From assembly GCA_030638405.1 (NCBI GenBank), contig DAOWER010000176.1:1-40464 (forward strand): a stretch of 40,464 bases of DNA, written 5' to 3'. The notes below the pieces were generated by a model. The model saw only the letters and a program-made list of their open reading frames with translations. It ran no database searches and had not been told where the DNA came from. The position numbers and the translations under genes were made by a program. Below, in pieces: positions 16,914 to 24,696 of this stretch. This stretch comes from Candidatus Eiseniibacteriota bacterium. GTDB lineage: Bacteria; Joyebacterota; Joyebacteria; Joyebacterales; Joyebacteraceae. Every line of letters begins with the position of its first letter. The stretch's first letter is position 1.

Positions 16914-17894
16914 TCAGTCGACCTCCCCGTTCGCGCCCGCGCCGGGCGTCAGCACGATCGATTCGATCCACCCTCGCTCGAGCGCCAGGCCTTCCTCGAG
17001 CCCGACCCGCGGACGGAAGTCCAGGGCCTCCCTCGCCCTCGAGTTTTCCGCGAGTGTGTCCGTGACGTCTCCTCTGGCGCGCTCAACGTAGCGCCTGTCC
17101 AGCTTGACACCGAGAGTGTCCTCGATGGCGTCGAGCGCATCATTGAGTGTGACGCGGCTTCCGCCTCCCACGTTCAGCACGCTCCCATCGGGTCCCGATT
17201 CCAGTGCCGCCACCGTCGCGCTGACGGTGTCCGCGATGTAGGTGAAGTCGCGCGTCTGCTCCCCGTCGCCGAAGATCGTGATGGGCTCATTGAGCAGCCC
17301 CGCGCGGATGAAGCGGTGGAACGCCATGTCCGGGCGCTGGCGCGGACCGTAGACGGTGAAGTACCTGAGCGACACCGTCGGCACGCCGTAGTTCCGGTGG
17401 TACAGGACCGCGAGATGCTCCGCCGCCAGCTTGGTCACGCCGTACGGAGACACGGGGCAGGTGCGCCCGTCCTCACGCATCGGGAGGTCCGTGGTCTCGC
17501 CGTAGACGGACGACGAGGACGCGTAAACGAACTTGGAGACACCTCGCTCCTTGACCGCCTCGAGAAGACGCTGGCTCGCCTTGATATTGCAGTCGATGTA
17601 GGTCGAGAAGGTCGTCCCCCAGCTGGCCCGGACACCGGCCTGCGCGGCCAGGTGACAGACGGACGTCACTCCGTCGAGCACCGGCCCGAGGTCCGTGACC
17701 GCCAGGTCGGCCTCGACGAGCTCGAAGGAGTCATGTTCCAGGGCCGCCCTGATGTTCTCTTCCTTTAGCGCACGCGGGTAGTAGTCTATGAAGGCGTCCA
17801 CGCCGCGCACCGTCTTCCCGTCCGCCAGCAGACGTTCGACGACGTGTGAGCCCACGAAACCCGCGGCGCCCGTCACGAGTACGATCTCACTCAA
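16914..17894 (-). CDS. NAD-dependent sugar-nucleotide epimerase/dehydratase (extended SDR)
   Basis: A 326-aa extended short-chain dehydrogenase. VLVTGAAGFVGSHVVERLL binds NAD; YASSSSVYG and SPYGVTKLAAEH supply the catalytic Ser and YxxxK; RYFTVYGPRQRPDMA and FGDGEQTRDFTYIADT match UDP-glucose/UDP-glucuronate 4-epimerases. It should interconvert a UDP-hexose or UDP-hexuronate used by neighbouring transferases. The start is TTG at 17894: a perfect GGAGGT (17906-17901) sits 6 nt upstream and the protein then begins directly at the Rossmann strand. A start at 18035 would add 47 Arg/Gly-rich residues that are only the out-of-frame reading of the upstream gene and its tandem repeat. The TTG overlaps the upstream stop by 8 nt, consistent with coupling. 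Exact substrate uncertain. Confidence 0.92.
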   Translation of the reverse strand: MSEIVLVTGAAGFVGSHVVERLLADGKTVRGVDAFIDYYPRALKEENIRAALEHDSFELVEADLAVTDLGPVLDGVTSVCHLAAQAGVRASWGTTFSTYIDCNIKASQRLLEAVKERGVSKFVYASSSSVYGETTDLPMREDGRTCPVSPYGVTKLAAEHLAVLYHRNYGVPTVSLRYFTVYGPRQRPDMAFHRFIRAGLLNEPITIFGDGEQTRDFTYIADTVSATVAALESGPDGSVLNVGGGSRVTLNDALDAIEDTLGVKLDRRYVERARGDVTDTLAENSRAREALDFRPRVGLEEGLALERGWIESIVLTPGAGANGEVD

Positions 17895-18966
17895 GTTCCG
17901 ACCTCCGGCTCGTTGCCCGTCCGTCCGGCGCATCCGCGCCGGCGACCGTCCTTCCGCCCGGCGCATCCGCGCCGGCCACCGTCCTGAAGCTCTCTCGTAC
18001 CCTGATGCCCATCGCACCGAACGACCACATGCCAACGCCGGCGATCAGAAGCCCCGTCATCGCATGTGCTACTATGATCACCGCCATCACTTCGTGACGG
18101 GCCACACCCGCCGCCGCGATCCCTCCCGCGAAGATCAGCCCTATGACGAACTCGTTGTAGCCGATCTGTGCGGGCGGCGTGGGCAGGATGTACGACAGCG
18201 TCAGCAGAGTATACCCGAAGAGCACCCTCGTGAAGGCCACATCCACCGAAAATGCCCTGAACATGAAATAGAAGTAGAGCCCGTCTATGAGCACGGCGAC
18301 TCCCGTGAGGGCCAGGAACGACCAGAGCGTCCGTGCCTCCCGCCTGGCGATCCCCATACCTTGGACGAAGAGCCCGATGAACTCCGAGAGTCTCTTGTAG
18401 ACACGACCGGGCAGCCACGAGAACACGGCGCACAGGAGCCGCGACGCCCCGTCGGGGTTCCTGAAGGCGAAGAAGAGGAGTCCCATCGCCAGGACGAAGA
18501 TCGCCAGCACAGTGTAGATGAGCGTCGCGAGCGTGGCGCTCATGCGGATGGACAGGATAGGCACCATCGCCACCACGAACAGGATCGAGACGAGTTCGAA
18601 GAGCTTGTCCACGAACACCGTCGGGAGGCTCGTGGCTATCGGGATGCCCTTGAGGCGCTTGAGGAAGAACGACTTCGCTACCTCCCCCGCTCGGATGGGG
18701 ACGATGTAGTTGAGGAAGTACCCGGCCATCAGCATGTGGAAGCTTTCGGATACGCGGAGCGGCACTATGGGGTGAAGGATGGCCCGCCATCTCAGACTCC
18801 GTACGAAGTAGGCCGTGAGGTACAGCACGGCCGCGGCCGCCAGCCAGCCGACGTTCGCCTTCCCCATGTTCCGCCGAAGCTCGGTCGTGTCCACACCCCA
18901 GAGGGCCAGCGCCAGCAGGACGAAGCCCGCAACGATCGCGACCGTTATGCGCAGTCGCCGGTTCAA
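17887..18966 (-). CDS. LPG-synthase-TM/AglD-type polytopic membrane protein (UPF0104/PF03706)
   Basis: A 359-aa protein with about eight membrane helices. The pattern GWLAAAAVLYLTAYFVRSLRW, MLMAGYFLNYIVPIRAGEVA and FLKRLKGIP with TVFVDKLFEL in the first half, and YILPTPPAQIGYNEFVIGL in the second, is the lysylphosphatidylglycerol-synthase membrane domain found alone. Stand-alone members are thought to move or modify lipids in glycan pathways; none of the lysyl-transferase domain is present. The start is TTG at 18966, which overlaps the upstream stop (TTGA) and has GGGGAGG 7 nt before it. The C-terminal tail contains a duplicated RTVAGADAP segment produced by a 33-bp tandem repeat. Role as a lipid or lipid-linked-sugar transporter is inference. 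Confidence 0.88.
   Translation of the reverse strand: MNRRLRITVAIVAGFVLLALALWGVDTTELRRNMGKANVGWLAAAAVLYLTAYFVRSLRWRAILHPIVPLRVSESFHMLMAGYFLNYIVPIRAGEVAKSFFLKRLKGIPIATSLPTVFVDKLFELVSILFVVAMVPILSIRMSATLATLIYTVLAIFVLAMGLLFFAFRNPDGASRLLCAVFSWLPGRVYKRLSEFIGLFVQGMGIARREARTLWSFLALTGVAVLIDGLYFYFMFRAFSVDVAFTRVLFGYTLLTLSYILPTPPAQIGYNEFVIGLIFAGGIAAAGVARHEVMAVIIVAHAMTGLLIAGVGMWSFGAMGIRVRESFRTVAGADAPGGRTVAGADAPDGRATSRRSELE
17927..17985. repeat. 33-bp tandem duplication inside the C-terminus of the LPG-synthase-type gene
   Basis: A 33-nt unit beginning GGCGCATCCGCGCCGGC occurs at 17927-17959 and again, for 26 nt with one mismatch, at 17960-17985. Because the unit is a multiple of three it adds 11 residues in frame to the hydrophilic C-terminal tail. 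It lies about 20 nt upstream of the epimerase ribosome-binding site. Confidence 0.85.
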
Positions 18967-19817
18967 GCGGCATCCTCCCCACCGTTGTGCCTCCGGGCCA
19001 GCACACCCCGGTGGTGCGCGAAGAAGATCTTGAGGGGTCTGAACCCCGTGTTCTCTATCGCGAAGTGCTTCTCGATGTCGGCCAGGAGTTCACCCAGACG
19101 TTCGTCGTCGAAGTACGGCAACGTGTCGACCGTCCACGTGTACCTCTCGAGCCTCTTGGACCCGCTGACGAATTTCTTCAGGAACGGAAGGAACGTCGCG
19201 GCCACCTCTTCTATCGGTGAGTCTATGTCGGGCCACCACGGGACGTCGACGAGCATGCGCTCGACGACCTTGAATCCCCGGTCCGCCAGTTTTGAGGCGA
19301 CCGCACGAGTGTTCATCACGGAGATGTTCCCGTGACTCCACTCTTCGCCCGCCACCTTGTGGTGTAGCCGGTGTATCGGGAACCCGTAGTTCCACGTATT
19401 GGAGACGAACACCATGACGAATCGGCTGCTCGCCTCGCACATCTCGTCCAGAAGGGCATCGGCCGACGCGACCTGCGGCAGCGAGTTGAAGTTCCACACG
19501 AAGTCGTGCGATCGCGGCTCGACGCCGAGGGAATCCCCATGCGCCGCCCGAATGACGACCCTGTCCCGCAGGCCAAGCGCCTGCCAGGCGCGTTCAGCGA
19601 GTGCGACCTCCTCGGGGTCGCCAAGCACGAGGTCGACAGAGGCGCCACGCTGCGCCAGCGGGACGCTGTTGAGCCCGCTGATGCCCGTTATGCCGTCGGT
19701 GGGGCCCTCGAGGACCTTGTTTATGGTGTACCTGTCAGCGAGCGCCGCCAGGAGCCGAGCCACGGCGACTCGCTCGTAGCTCGTTCCCAGTCCGGTGTCT
19801 TTCTCGGTCGCCGGCAT
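18963..19817 (-). CDS. Putative SAM-dependent methyltransferase (class I fold)
   Basis: A 284-aa protein with a Rossmann-type methyltransferase layout. The first strand region VLEGPTDGITGISGLNS stands where motif I is expected, VDLVLGDPEEVALAE looks like the acidic ribose-binding strand, IRAAHGDSL follows, and FVWNFNSLPQV with the SSRFVMVFVSN strand resembles motifs IV-V. The C-terminal half (WPDIDSPIEEVAATFLPF onward) is unusual, rich in aromatic residues, and probably forms the acceptor site. No signal or membrane segment. It sits between the DUF362 gene and the LPG-synthase-type gene in a tight run, so it likely methylates a sugar, lipid or other small envelope precursor. The glycine-rich motif is atypical, so the fold is probable and the substrate is unknown. 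Confidence 0.72.
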   Translation of the reverse strand: MPATEKDTGLGTSYERVAVARLLAALADRYTINKVLEGPTDGITGISGLNSVPLAQRGASVDLVLGDPEEVALAERAWQALGLRDRVVIRAAHGDSLGVEPRSHDFVWNFNSLPQVASADALLDEMCEASSRFVMVFVSNTWNYGFPIHRLHHKVAGEEWSHGNISVMNTRAVASKLADRGFKVVERMLVDVPWWPDIDSPIEEVAATFLPFLKKFVSGSKRLERYTWTVDTLPYFDDERLGELLADIEKHFAIENTGFRPLKIFFAHHRGVLARRHNGGEDAA

Positions 19818-19820
19818 TCG

Positions 19821-20960
19821 CTAGAGCTCCTTCCTTAGAGTCTCAGCGACTTCCTCGGGAGTGGGCGGGCACCCGCTGATGTGCGTCAGACCCTCGCTCT
19901 CCGCGAGTCCCCGTGTGCACTGCCCGAGACAGACCACGCGTCCGGTCTCCCCCGGGAGGTGCGCCGCCTTACCCTGTATGATGTGGAGCTTCCTGAAGAC
20001 GCCCCAGTACGCCAGCTTGGGTACCAGCGTGAACCAGTACTTCGGTCTGCGCACCGCCAGGTGCGCGGCGCCGCTGAACGAGTCGATGCACATGGAACAT
20101 GCGGTGGGATCGCGCCAGGAGTAGATATTGGCCACGCGGCCGAACTCCTCGTTGGCACGCTCGAACTTCCTGGAGGGCGCCGTCCCCTTGACCTCGGGGT
20201 CCATGCCGCCTGCCCCGAGCTCGTGCGCCAGCCTCAGGTGGTCGATCTGCATCGGATCGAACCCGATCAGACGCGCCGCCACCGCATCGACCTCCACCAT
20301 GTTCGTACCGACCGCGAAGACGCGCGACCTCACGACCTTGCCGTTGAGCGGTCCGTCGCCCTCCACTCCGGTTATGCCGTCCAGCACGATGAGGTCCGGC
20401 GGTCGTATGGTCGCCTGCTGGGCCAGCGGATCGTGCAGACCCAGCTGATGATCGCGTTTCTTGTCCGGTTCCGACAGCAGACCCTTGTGGTTCTTTACCG
20501 CCAGAGTGACCCTCGTGTAGCCGTGCGTCTTGAGCTTCGGGACGTTGACGTAGAGGTCCGTATCCTCGACGATCACGGGAACTCCCATCTCCCCGTACTT
20601 CCACTCCCGCGTCCGTCGCTCCACGGTGTTGAGATTGACGAGATCGACGCCCAGGCGCTCCGCGAGCTTCGCGTACCCGGTTACGCGGAAGACATTCTCG
20701 ACGTCCAGTCCGACGCCCGGTCCGTCACCGATCGATATAGAAGTGAGGCCTCGCTGCCGGAGCACATTGACGAGCGCCTCCACCACGACCGGATGAGTTA
20801 CGACAGCCGTCTTGGGCTTCGCGGCGATCACCAGGTTCGGCTTGATGAACGCCGTGCGCTTCCCCGAGAGATCCACACCCAGCTCGTCGAGTGCACGACC
20901 TAGCGCGTCCTGCACGTCGTCGAGCCTGTAGCATCCTATCTCTTCCAGAAAGACCGCCAC
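19821..20960 (-). CDS. DUF362 family protein with Fe-S-type cysteine pattern
   Basis: A 379-aa member of the DUF362 family (PF04015). AFIKPNLVIAAKPKTAVVTHPVVV and SISIGDGPGVG near the N-terminus, LYVNVPKLKTHGYTRVTLAVKNHKGLL in the middle, and DLIVLDGITGVEGDGP followed by AVGTNMVEVDAVAARLIGFDP are its hallmarks. Cysteines C288 and C291 (CSMC), C344 and C348 (CLGQC) and C364 could hold an iron-sulfur cluster; many relatives carry ferredoxin-like cysteines. The family has no established reaction. The start is GTG at 20960 after AAGGTGAGGA. It lies directly downstream of the radical SAM gene and may supply electrons to it or act on its product, which is inference from position only. Confidence 0.88.
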   Translation of the reverse strand: MAVFLEEIGCYRLDDVQDALGRALDELGVDLSGKRTAFIKPNLVIAAKPKTAVVTHPVVVEALVNVLRQRGLTSISIGDGPGVGLDVENVFRVTGYAKLAERLGVDLVNLNTVERRTREWKYGEMGVPVIVEDTDLYVNVPKLKTHGYTRVTLAVKNHKGLLSEPDKKRDHQLGLHDPLAQQATIRPPDLIVLDGITGVEGDGPLNGKVVRSRVFAVGTNMVEVDAVAARLIGFDPMQIDHLRLAHELGAGGMDPEVKGTAPSRKFERANEEFGRVANIYSWRDPTACSMCIDSFSGAAHLAVRRPKYWFTLVPKLAYWGVFRKLHIIQGKAAHLPGETGRVVCLGQCTRGLAESEGLTHISGCPPTPEEVAETLRKEL

Positions 20961-20993
20961 TCCTCACCTTCCTCCTGTGTCGCCGCCCGACTC

Positions 20994-22091
20994 TTAATGC
21001 CCGGCGCCGCCCCTCCGGCCGGTCGCGACCTCGAAGGCCACGCCCGCGACGGTCGGCACGTGCATCAGCATGTTCGTGTAGCCGGCGTTCGCGAGCGGAC
21101 ACGCGCACTCGCCGGCTCTGACCCTCTTGCGTTCCTCGTCCGCCTTCTCGCCGTACCAGATGCGGCGGAAGTCGTAGTCGACGTCGCGCAGGTTTCCTAT
21201 CGACTCGGCCTTGACGCAGCAGAACCACACGTGTCCGTCGGGAGCGATCTGCGCCGACGCCACTCCCGCATAGCACGGGATCGGTTGTCCGCCGGCAGTC
21301 AGGAAGCGCTTCACCAGCTCGTAGTACCGCACCCTGAACGACTGGGTGACGCGCGAGATGCCGGAGTAGGTCTGCTCCCTGATCCTCGCGATCAGGAAGT
21401 CGACGGCCCCCGCGTACGCATCTGCGGAGGGCGTTATCGAAGCCCCGAGTGTCTCGAGCTCCACTCGTTCCTCCGCTATCTCCGTGATGAACGAGTCGGG
21501 CGCGAGCTCGCGCGCGACGTACTCGTAGATGGCGGGTATCTGCTCGACATTGTGGATCGAGATAACGGTGTGCACGCCCACGGTCAGATTCGGGGCGTTG
21601 AGGTTCCTCAGGCCGCGGTACGTCTCGACGGCCTTCTCGAAGCTCCCGTCGACGCCTCTGATCCTGTCGTGCTCGTCTCCTATGCCGTCCAGAGAGAGGT
21701 TGATGATGACCTGCGTCTTGGGGCACCGCTCCGCGATCTCATCGACCATCAACGGTATCCGCGACGAAAGGAGGCCGTTCGTCGGTATGTTGATGATCCC
21801 GGGCTTACCGTGCCGGTACGCGCTCTCGCAGATGTCCGGCAGGTCGGATCGGAGGAAGGGTTCGCCGCCGCTCATCGTGTACCAGTACGGTGCCCGACCG
21901 AGCGACCGGAACGTCCGGTCGAACTCGTCCACCGTGAACTCTTTCGCGTCTTTCGTGTAGACGTTGCACGTGAGGCAGCGGGAGTTGCAGCGGTACGTGA
22001 CGCTGACCGTCAGGTTCAGTGGGAGGATCCTGGGCCACCCTGTCGCGTGTGCCATCTTGTAGAGTGGGATCTTTGCGAGAATCTCAACCAT
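20994..22091 (-). CDS. Radical SAM protein with SPASM-like C-terminal cysteines
   Basis: A 365-aa radical SAM enzyme. C35, C39 and C42 (YRCNSRCLTC) form the CxxxCxxC site for the 4Fe-4S cluster that cleaves S-adenosylmethionine; MSGGEPFLRSDL supplies the GGE motif and INLSLDGIGDEHDRIRG the later strand. The C-terminal part (C273, C291, C292, C329, C331 around IAPDGHVWFCC and SIGNLRD) resembles a SPASM or twitch domain with an auxiliary cluster. The start is ATG at 22091, overlapping the GT2 stop by 8 nt; an open frame extends 104 codons upstream but is only a shadow of the GT2 gene. Comparable proteins modify peptides, lipids or sugars; the surrounding genes argue for an envelope component. 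Substrate unknown. Confidence 0.9.
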   Translation of the reverse strand: MVEILAKIPLYKMAHATGWPRILPLNLTVSVTYRCNSRCLTCNVYTKDAKEFTVDEFDRTFRSLGRAPYWYTMSGGEPFLRSDLPDICESAYRHGKPGIINIPTNGLLSSRIPLMVDEIAERCPKTQVIINLSLDGIGDEHDRIRGVDGSFEKAVETYRGLRNLNAPNLTVGVHTVISIHNVEQIPAIYEYVARELAPDSFITEIAEERVELETLGASITPSADAYAGAVDFLIARIREQTYSGISRVTQSFRVRYYELVKRFLTAGGQPIPCYAGVASAQIAPDGHVWFCCVKAESIGNLRDVDYDFRRIWYGEKADEERKRVRAGECACPLANAGYTNMLMHVPTVAGVAFEVATGRRGGAGH

Positions 22092-23016
22092 CGATCGCCC
22101 CCGCCCCCCCTGCTCCGGTGTTGTGGGTCGCGGGTGCGTCGAGGTTCTTGGTGCTTTTGGATACTTCCCATGTGTAGGGGTTCTTCTTGAGCACGTAGTA
22201 GTCGACGGTGCCCAGAAGGCGCCCCACGAACTCGAGGAACACGCCGCCCGTGGTCCATAGAAGGGTCCGCGGGGTAGGCTTGAGGTCTTCCAGCAGGACC
22301 GAGAGAATCCCCCCGACCTTCTTCGTCGACACCTCGTAGGACTGGACCTTCGAGAGCCAGATGTGGCCAGCGTAGATCCGCCGCCTCTGCTTGAGGAAGT
22401 CACCGACGGTCGAGGCTCCCTTGTTGTAGACGGTGGCGTCGCCCGCGTAGGCCAGCGAACTGCCGCTCTCGACGACGATGGCCTCGATGCTCGCTTCGTC
22501 CACGGCGGTGTCCGCCGGTATTACCTTCACGAACGACCGGAACGCGACCATCTCGCCGAGCTTCGGGGACTTGAGTGCGAGCATGTGGTGAAGCCGCCAG
22601 AGCATGTGGACCACGAAACCCATGAAGGTGTCCGGGTCGTCCACGGGAACCGGCCTGCCGCCGGTCATGCCCACGTCTGGGTTCCGGAAGGGCGCGAGCA
22701 TTCGCTCAACGCAATCGGGCGCCGGGATCGTGTCGCCGCTCTCGAGGATGAAGATGTCCGCTTCCGCCGCGTCCAGGAACAGGTTGATGGCCGACGCCTT
22801 GCCCTCACGCGACTCCTGCCTGATGAGCGATATGCGCTCGTCCTTCGCGGCCCACTCTCGCACGATGTCGTCGGTGCGGTCGGACGACCCGCTGGACACG
22901 ACGATGATCTGGCGGATCTCGACGTTGTCGAGCGACTGCCCCGTGAGCGCCGCCAGGAGTTTGCCGATGTTCTGCTCTTCGTTGTATGCCATCACGCCGA
23001 CGCTTGCAGTCAGCAC
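22084..23016 (-). CDS. GT2 glycosyltransferase (processive-like, membrane-associated)
   Basis: A 310-aa family 2 glycosyltransferase. VGVMAYNEEQNIGKLLAAL, IIVVSSGSSDRTDDIV and ESREGKASAINLFLDAA form the nucleotide-sugar site; FILESGDTIPAPD stands where the metal-binding DxD is expected, with Glu and Asp present. QRRRIYAGH resembles the acceptor-side (Q/R)xxRW region of processive GT2 enzymes. A hydrophobic segment at about 260-285 (VFLEFVGRLLGTVDYYVL) may anchor it. The start is GTG at 23016 with GGAGGAG four bases upstream. The Gly/Ala-rich last 20 residues overlap the radical SAM start. Sugar and acceptor unknown; its overlap with the radical SAM gene suggests both act on the same product. 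Confidence 0.88.
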   Translation of the reverse strand: MLTASVGVMAYNEEQNIGKLLAALTGQSLDNVEIRQIIVVSSGSSDRTDDIVREWAAKDERISLIRQESREGKASAINLFLDAAEADIFILESGDTIPAPDCVERMLAPFRNPDVGMTGGRPVPVDDPDTFMGFVVHMLWRLHHMLALKSPKLGEMVAFRSFVKVIPADTAVDEASIEAIVVESGSSLAYAGDATVYNKGASTVGDFLKQRRRIYAGHIWLSKVQSYEVSTKKVGGILSVLLEDLKPTPRTLLWTTGGVFLEFVGRLLGTVDYYVLKKNPYTWEVSKSTKNLDAPATHNTGAGGAGAIDG

Positions 23017-23037
23017 GTCGCTCCTCCGGTCAGCTCC

Positions 23038-23763
23038 CTACTGCCCGAGCAAGAGCCTGTCTCCCAGGAACCTGGGCAGCCCGGCCTGCAGTATCTTGGT
23101 TCGAGCCGTGTGAAGGTCATACGCCACCGGCACCAGGCGCGCACTCCTCTCCTCGAGGTCCAGGACCGCGAAGCACGCCCGCGGGTCACCGTTCCTCGGT
23201 TGCCCCACGCTCCCCACATTCATGAGCACGCGAGCTCCCGCGGGAAGGGCGACCTCCCCCTCCAGAAGCTCGCTGGTCCCGACTTCCGTTCTCAGCACTA
23301 TCATCGGCACGTGGGAGTGGCCGATGAAGCAGAACGACTCGTCGAAGGTCGAGAACTCCTGGGCCGCCGCCTGGGGACTCAGAATGTAGCGCCACTTCTC
23401 CGGCTCGCCCGGAGACGCGTGAACGAGGCGGACGTCCGCAAGAAAGCTCTCGTACATCAGGCTCCTGAGATAGTCCAGGTTATCCTCGGTCAGCTCATCG
23501 CGGGTCCACCGAATGGCCTGCACCGCCCAGGAGTTGAAGTAGGCCTCCTCGGCGGGGACGACGGCGGCCTGGTCGTGGTTGCCCCGCACGGTAACGTCGG
23601 CTCGCGATCTGACGAGCTCGACGACCTCGTTCGGATTGGCGCCGTAGCCCACGACGTCACCGAGGCAGACTATGCCGTCGACGTCCATCTCGTCTATCAC
23701 GTCGAGCACCGCCGTGAGGGCTTCGTAGTTGCCGTGTATGTCGCTGATGATCGCGTATCGCAC
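23038..23763 (-). CDS. Calcineurin-like metallophosphoesterase (YfcE/MJ0936-type)
   Basis: A 241-aa binuclear metallophosphoesterase. The complete motif set is visible in order: SDIHGNYEAL (D-x-H), CLGDVVGYG (GD), RGNHDQ (GNHD), VHASPGEP, and FIGHSHVPM (GHSH). This places it in the small phosphodiesterase group (PF12850), cytoplasmic, with activity on phosphodiester or phosphomonoester substrates that cannot be predicted from sequence. The start is taken as GTG at 23763, since the family begins directly with the strand YAIISDIHG. It lies 10 nt after nusB and 21 nt before the GT2, joining the riboflavin/nusB genes to the glycan region in one transcriptional direction. Confidence 0.93.
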   Translation of the reverse strand: MRYAIISDIHGNYEALTAVLDVIDEMDVDGIVCLGDVVGYGANPNEVVELVRSRADVTVRGNHDQAAVVPAEEAYFNSWAVQAIRWTRDELTEDNLDYLRSLMYESFLADVRLVHASPGEPEKWRYILSPQAAAQEFSTFDESFCFIGHSHVPMIVLRTEVGTSELLEGEVALPAGARVLMNVGSVGQPRNGDPRACFAVLDLEERSARLVPVAYDLHTARTKILQAGLPRFLGDRLLLGQ

Positions 23764-23773
23764 GGGAAGTCTG

Positions 23774-24187
23774 TTAGTCCTCCGTGTCCCCCTGGCGCCT
23801 GACGTCTCCTGCTATCCGGTCTAGGACTCCGTTAACGAACCTGCCGCACTCACCCGAACTGAACTTGCGGGCCAGCTCCACTGCCTCGTTGATGATGACA
23901 CTAACGGACGTGTCGCGTCGCTCCAGCAGCTCGTACACGCCGATGCGGAGCACCGTGAGATCCACGATGCCCATGCGAGGGATGTCCCAGTGTTCGCTCG
24001 CCTCGGATATGGCGGCGTCTATGCGCTCGAGGTCCGAACGCACGCCGGAGACGAGCCTGCCCGCGAATTCCAGCGCCTCGTCTGTGCCATCCTGTATGTC
24101 AGGTATGGCCAGGTCCGTAAGCCCTGTCAGCTTCTCACGATACAAGAGCATGACGGCGAACTCCCGGCCTTCCCTTCTGAAATCCAT
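23774..24187 (-). CDS. nusB: Transcription antitermination factor NusB
   Basis: A 137-aa all-helical protein of the NusB family. GREFAVMLLYREKLTG at the N-terminus, DAAISEASEHWDIPRMGIVDLTVLRIGVYELL in the middle (given in parts: HWDIPRMGIVDLTVLRIGVY) and INEAVELARKFSSGECGRFVNGVLD near the end (key part ELARKFSSGECGRFVNGVLD) match the family well. It binds boxA RNA with S10 (NusE) to prevent premature termination on rRNA operons. Length is normal. It is the last gene of the riboflavin operon, 24 nt after ribH, an arrangement found in many bacteria. Assignment is secure. Confidence 0.96.
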   Translation of the reverse strand: MDFRREGREFAVMLLYREKLTGLTDLAIPDIQDGTDEALEFAGRLVSGVRSDLERIDAAISEASEHWDIPRMGIVDLTVLRIGVYELLERRDTSVSVIINEAVELARKFSSGECGRFVNGVLDRIAGDVRRQGDTED

Positions 24188-24211
24188 GAACGGAACGCCC
24201 CCCGCCGTCTG

Positions 24212-24679
24212 CTATTTCATCAACGCGTAGAGATCGGCCAACTCCATGGCCGACTGCGCCGCGTCCCATCCCCTGTTTCCGCTCTTCGACCCGGCGCGCT
24301 CGATGGCCTGCTCCAGGCTGTCGGCCGTCACGACTCCGAAGACCGCAGGGATGCCGGTTTCGGCCGCCACGTGCGCGACGCCCTTCGCGACTTCCGAGGC
24401 CACGTAGTCAAAATGCGGGGTCGCCCCACGGATGACCACGCCCAAGCATACTACCGCATCGTAACTCCCGGAGTCACCCATTCTTTTGGCGACCGCGGGG
24501 ATGTCGAAGGCGCCCGGCACCCAGGCGACGGAGATGTCGTCGTCGGCCGTCCCGTGCCTTCTCAGACAGTCCATCGCGCCCTCCAGAAGCCTCAGTGAGA
24601 CGAACTCGTTGAACCGTGAAACGACGACCGCGAATTTGCGTCCCGCACCGGTGATGTTTCCTTCGTAGACCTTGCTCAT
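24212..24679 (-). CDS. ribH: 6,7-dimethyl-8-ribityllumazine synthase
   Basis: A 155-aa lumazine synthase, the penultimate step of riboflavin synthesis: it condenses 5-amino-6-ribitylaminouracil with 3,4-dihydroxy-2-butanone 4-phosphate. VVSRFNEFVSLRLLEGAMDC, VAWVPGAFDIPAVAKRM, CLGVVIRGATPHFDYVASEV (with the catalytic His) and FGVVTADSLEQAIERAGSK are the family motifs, and GNRGWDAAQSAMEL is the normal C-terminal helix. Length is typical. The ATG at 24679 follows ribBA by 17 nt. The enzyme probably forms the usual icosahedral or pentameric assembly. Confidence 0.97.
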   Translation of the reverse strand: MSKVYEGNITGAGRKFAVVVSRFNEFVSLRLLEGAMDCLRRHGTADDDISVAWVPGAFDIPAVAKRMGDSGSYDAVVCLGVVIRGATPHFDYVASEVAKGVAHVAAETGIPAVFGVVTADSLEQAIERAGSKSGNRGWDAAQSAMELADLYALMK

Positions 24680-24696
24680 GTCTTCAATCCCCTCCG

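Noticed and set aside
17895..18035. N-terminal extension of the epimerase to 18035
   Set aside because: The added 47 residues are the out-of-frame reading of the upstream gene, including its tandem repeat. The TTG at 17894 has a perfect GGAGGT at the right distance and the Rossmann strand starts directly after it.
22092..22403. N-terminal extension of the radical SAM protein to 22403
   Set aside because: The extra 104 residues are low-complexity shadow of the GT2 gene; ATG 22091 fits the family start.
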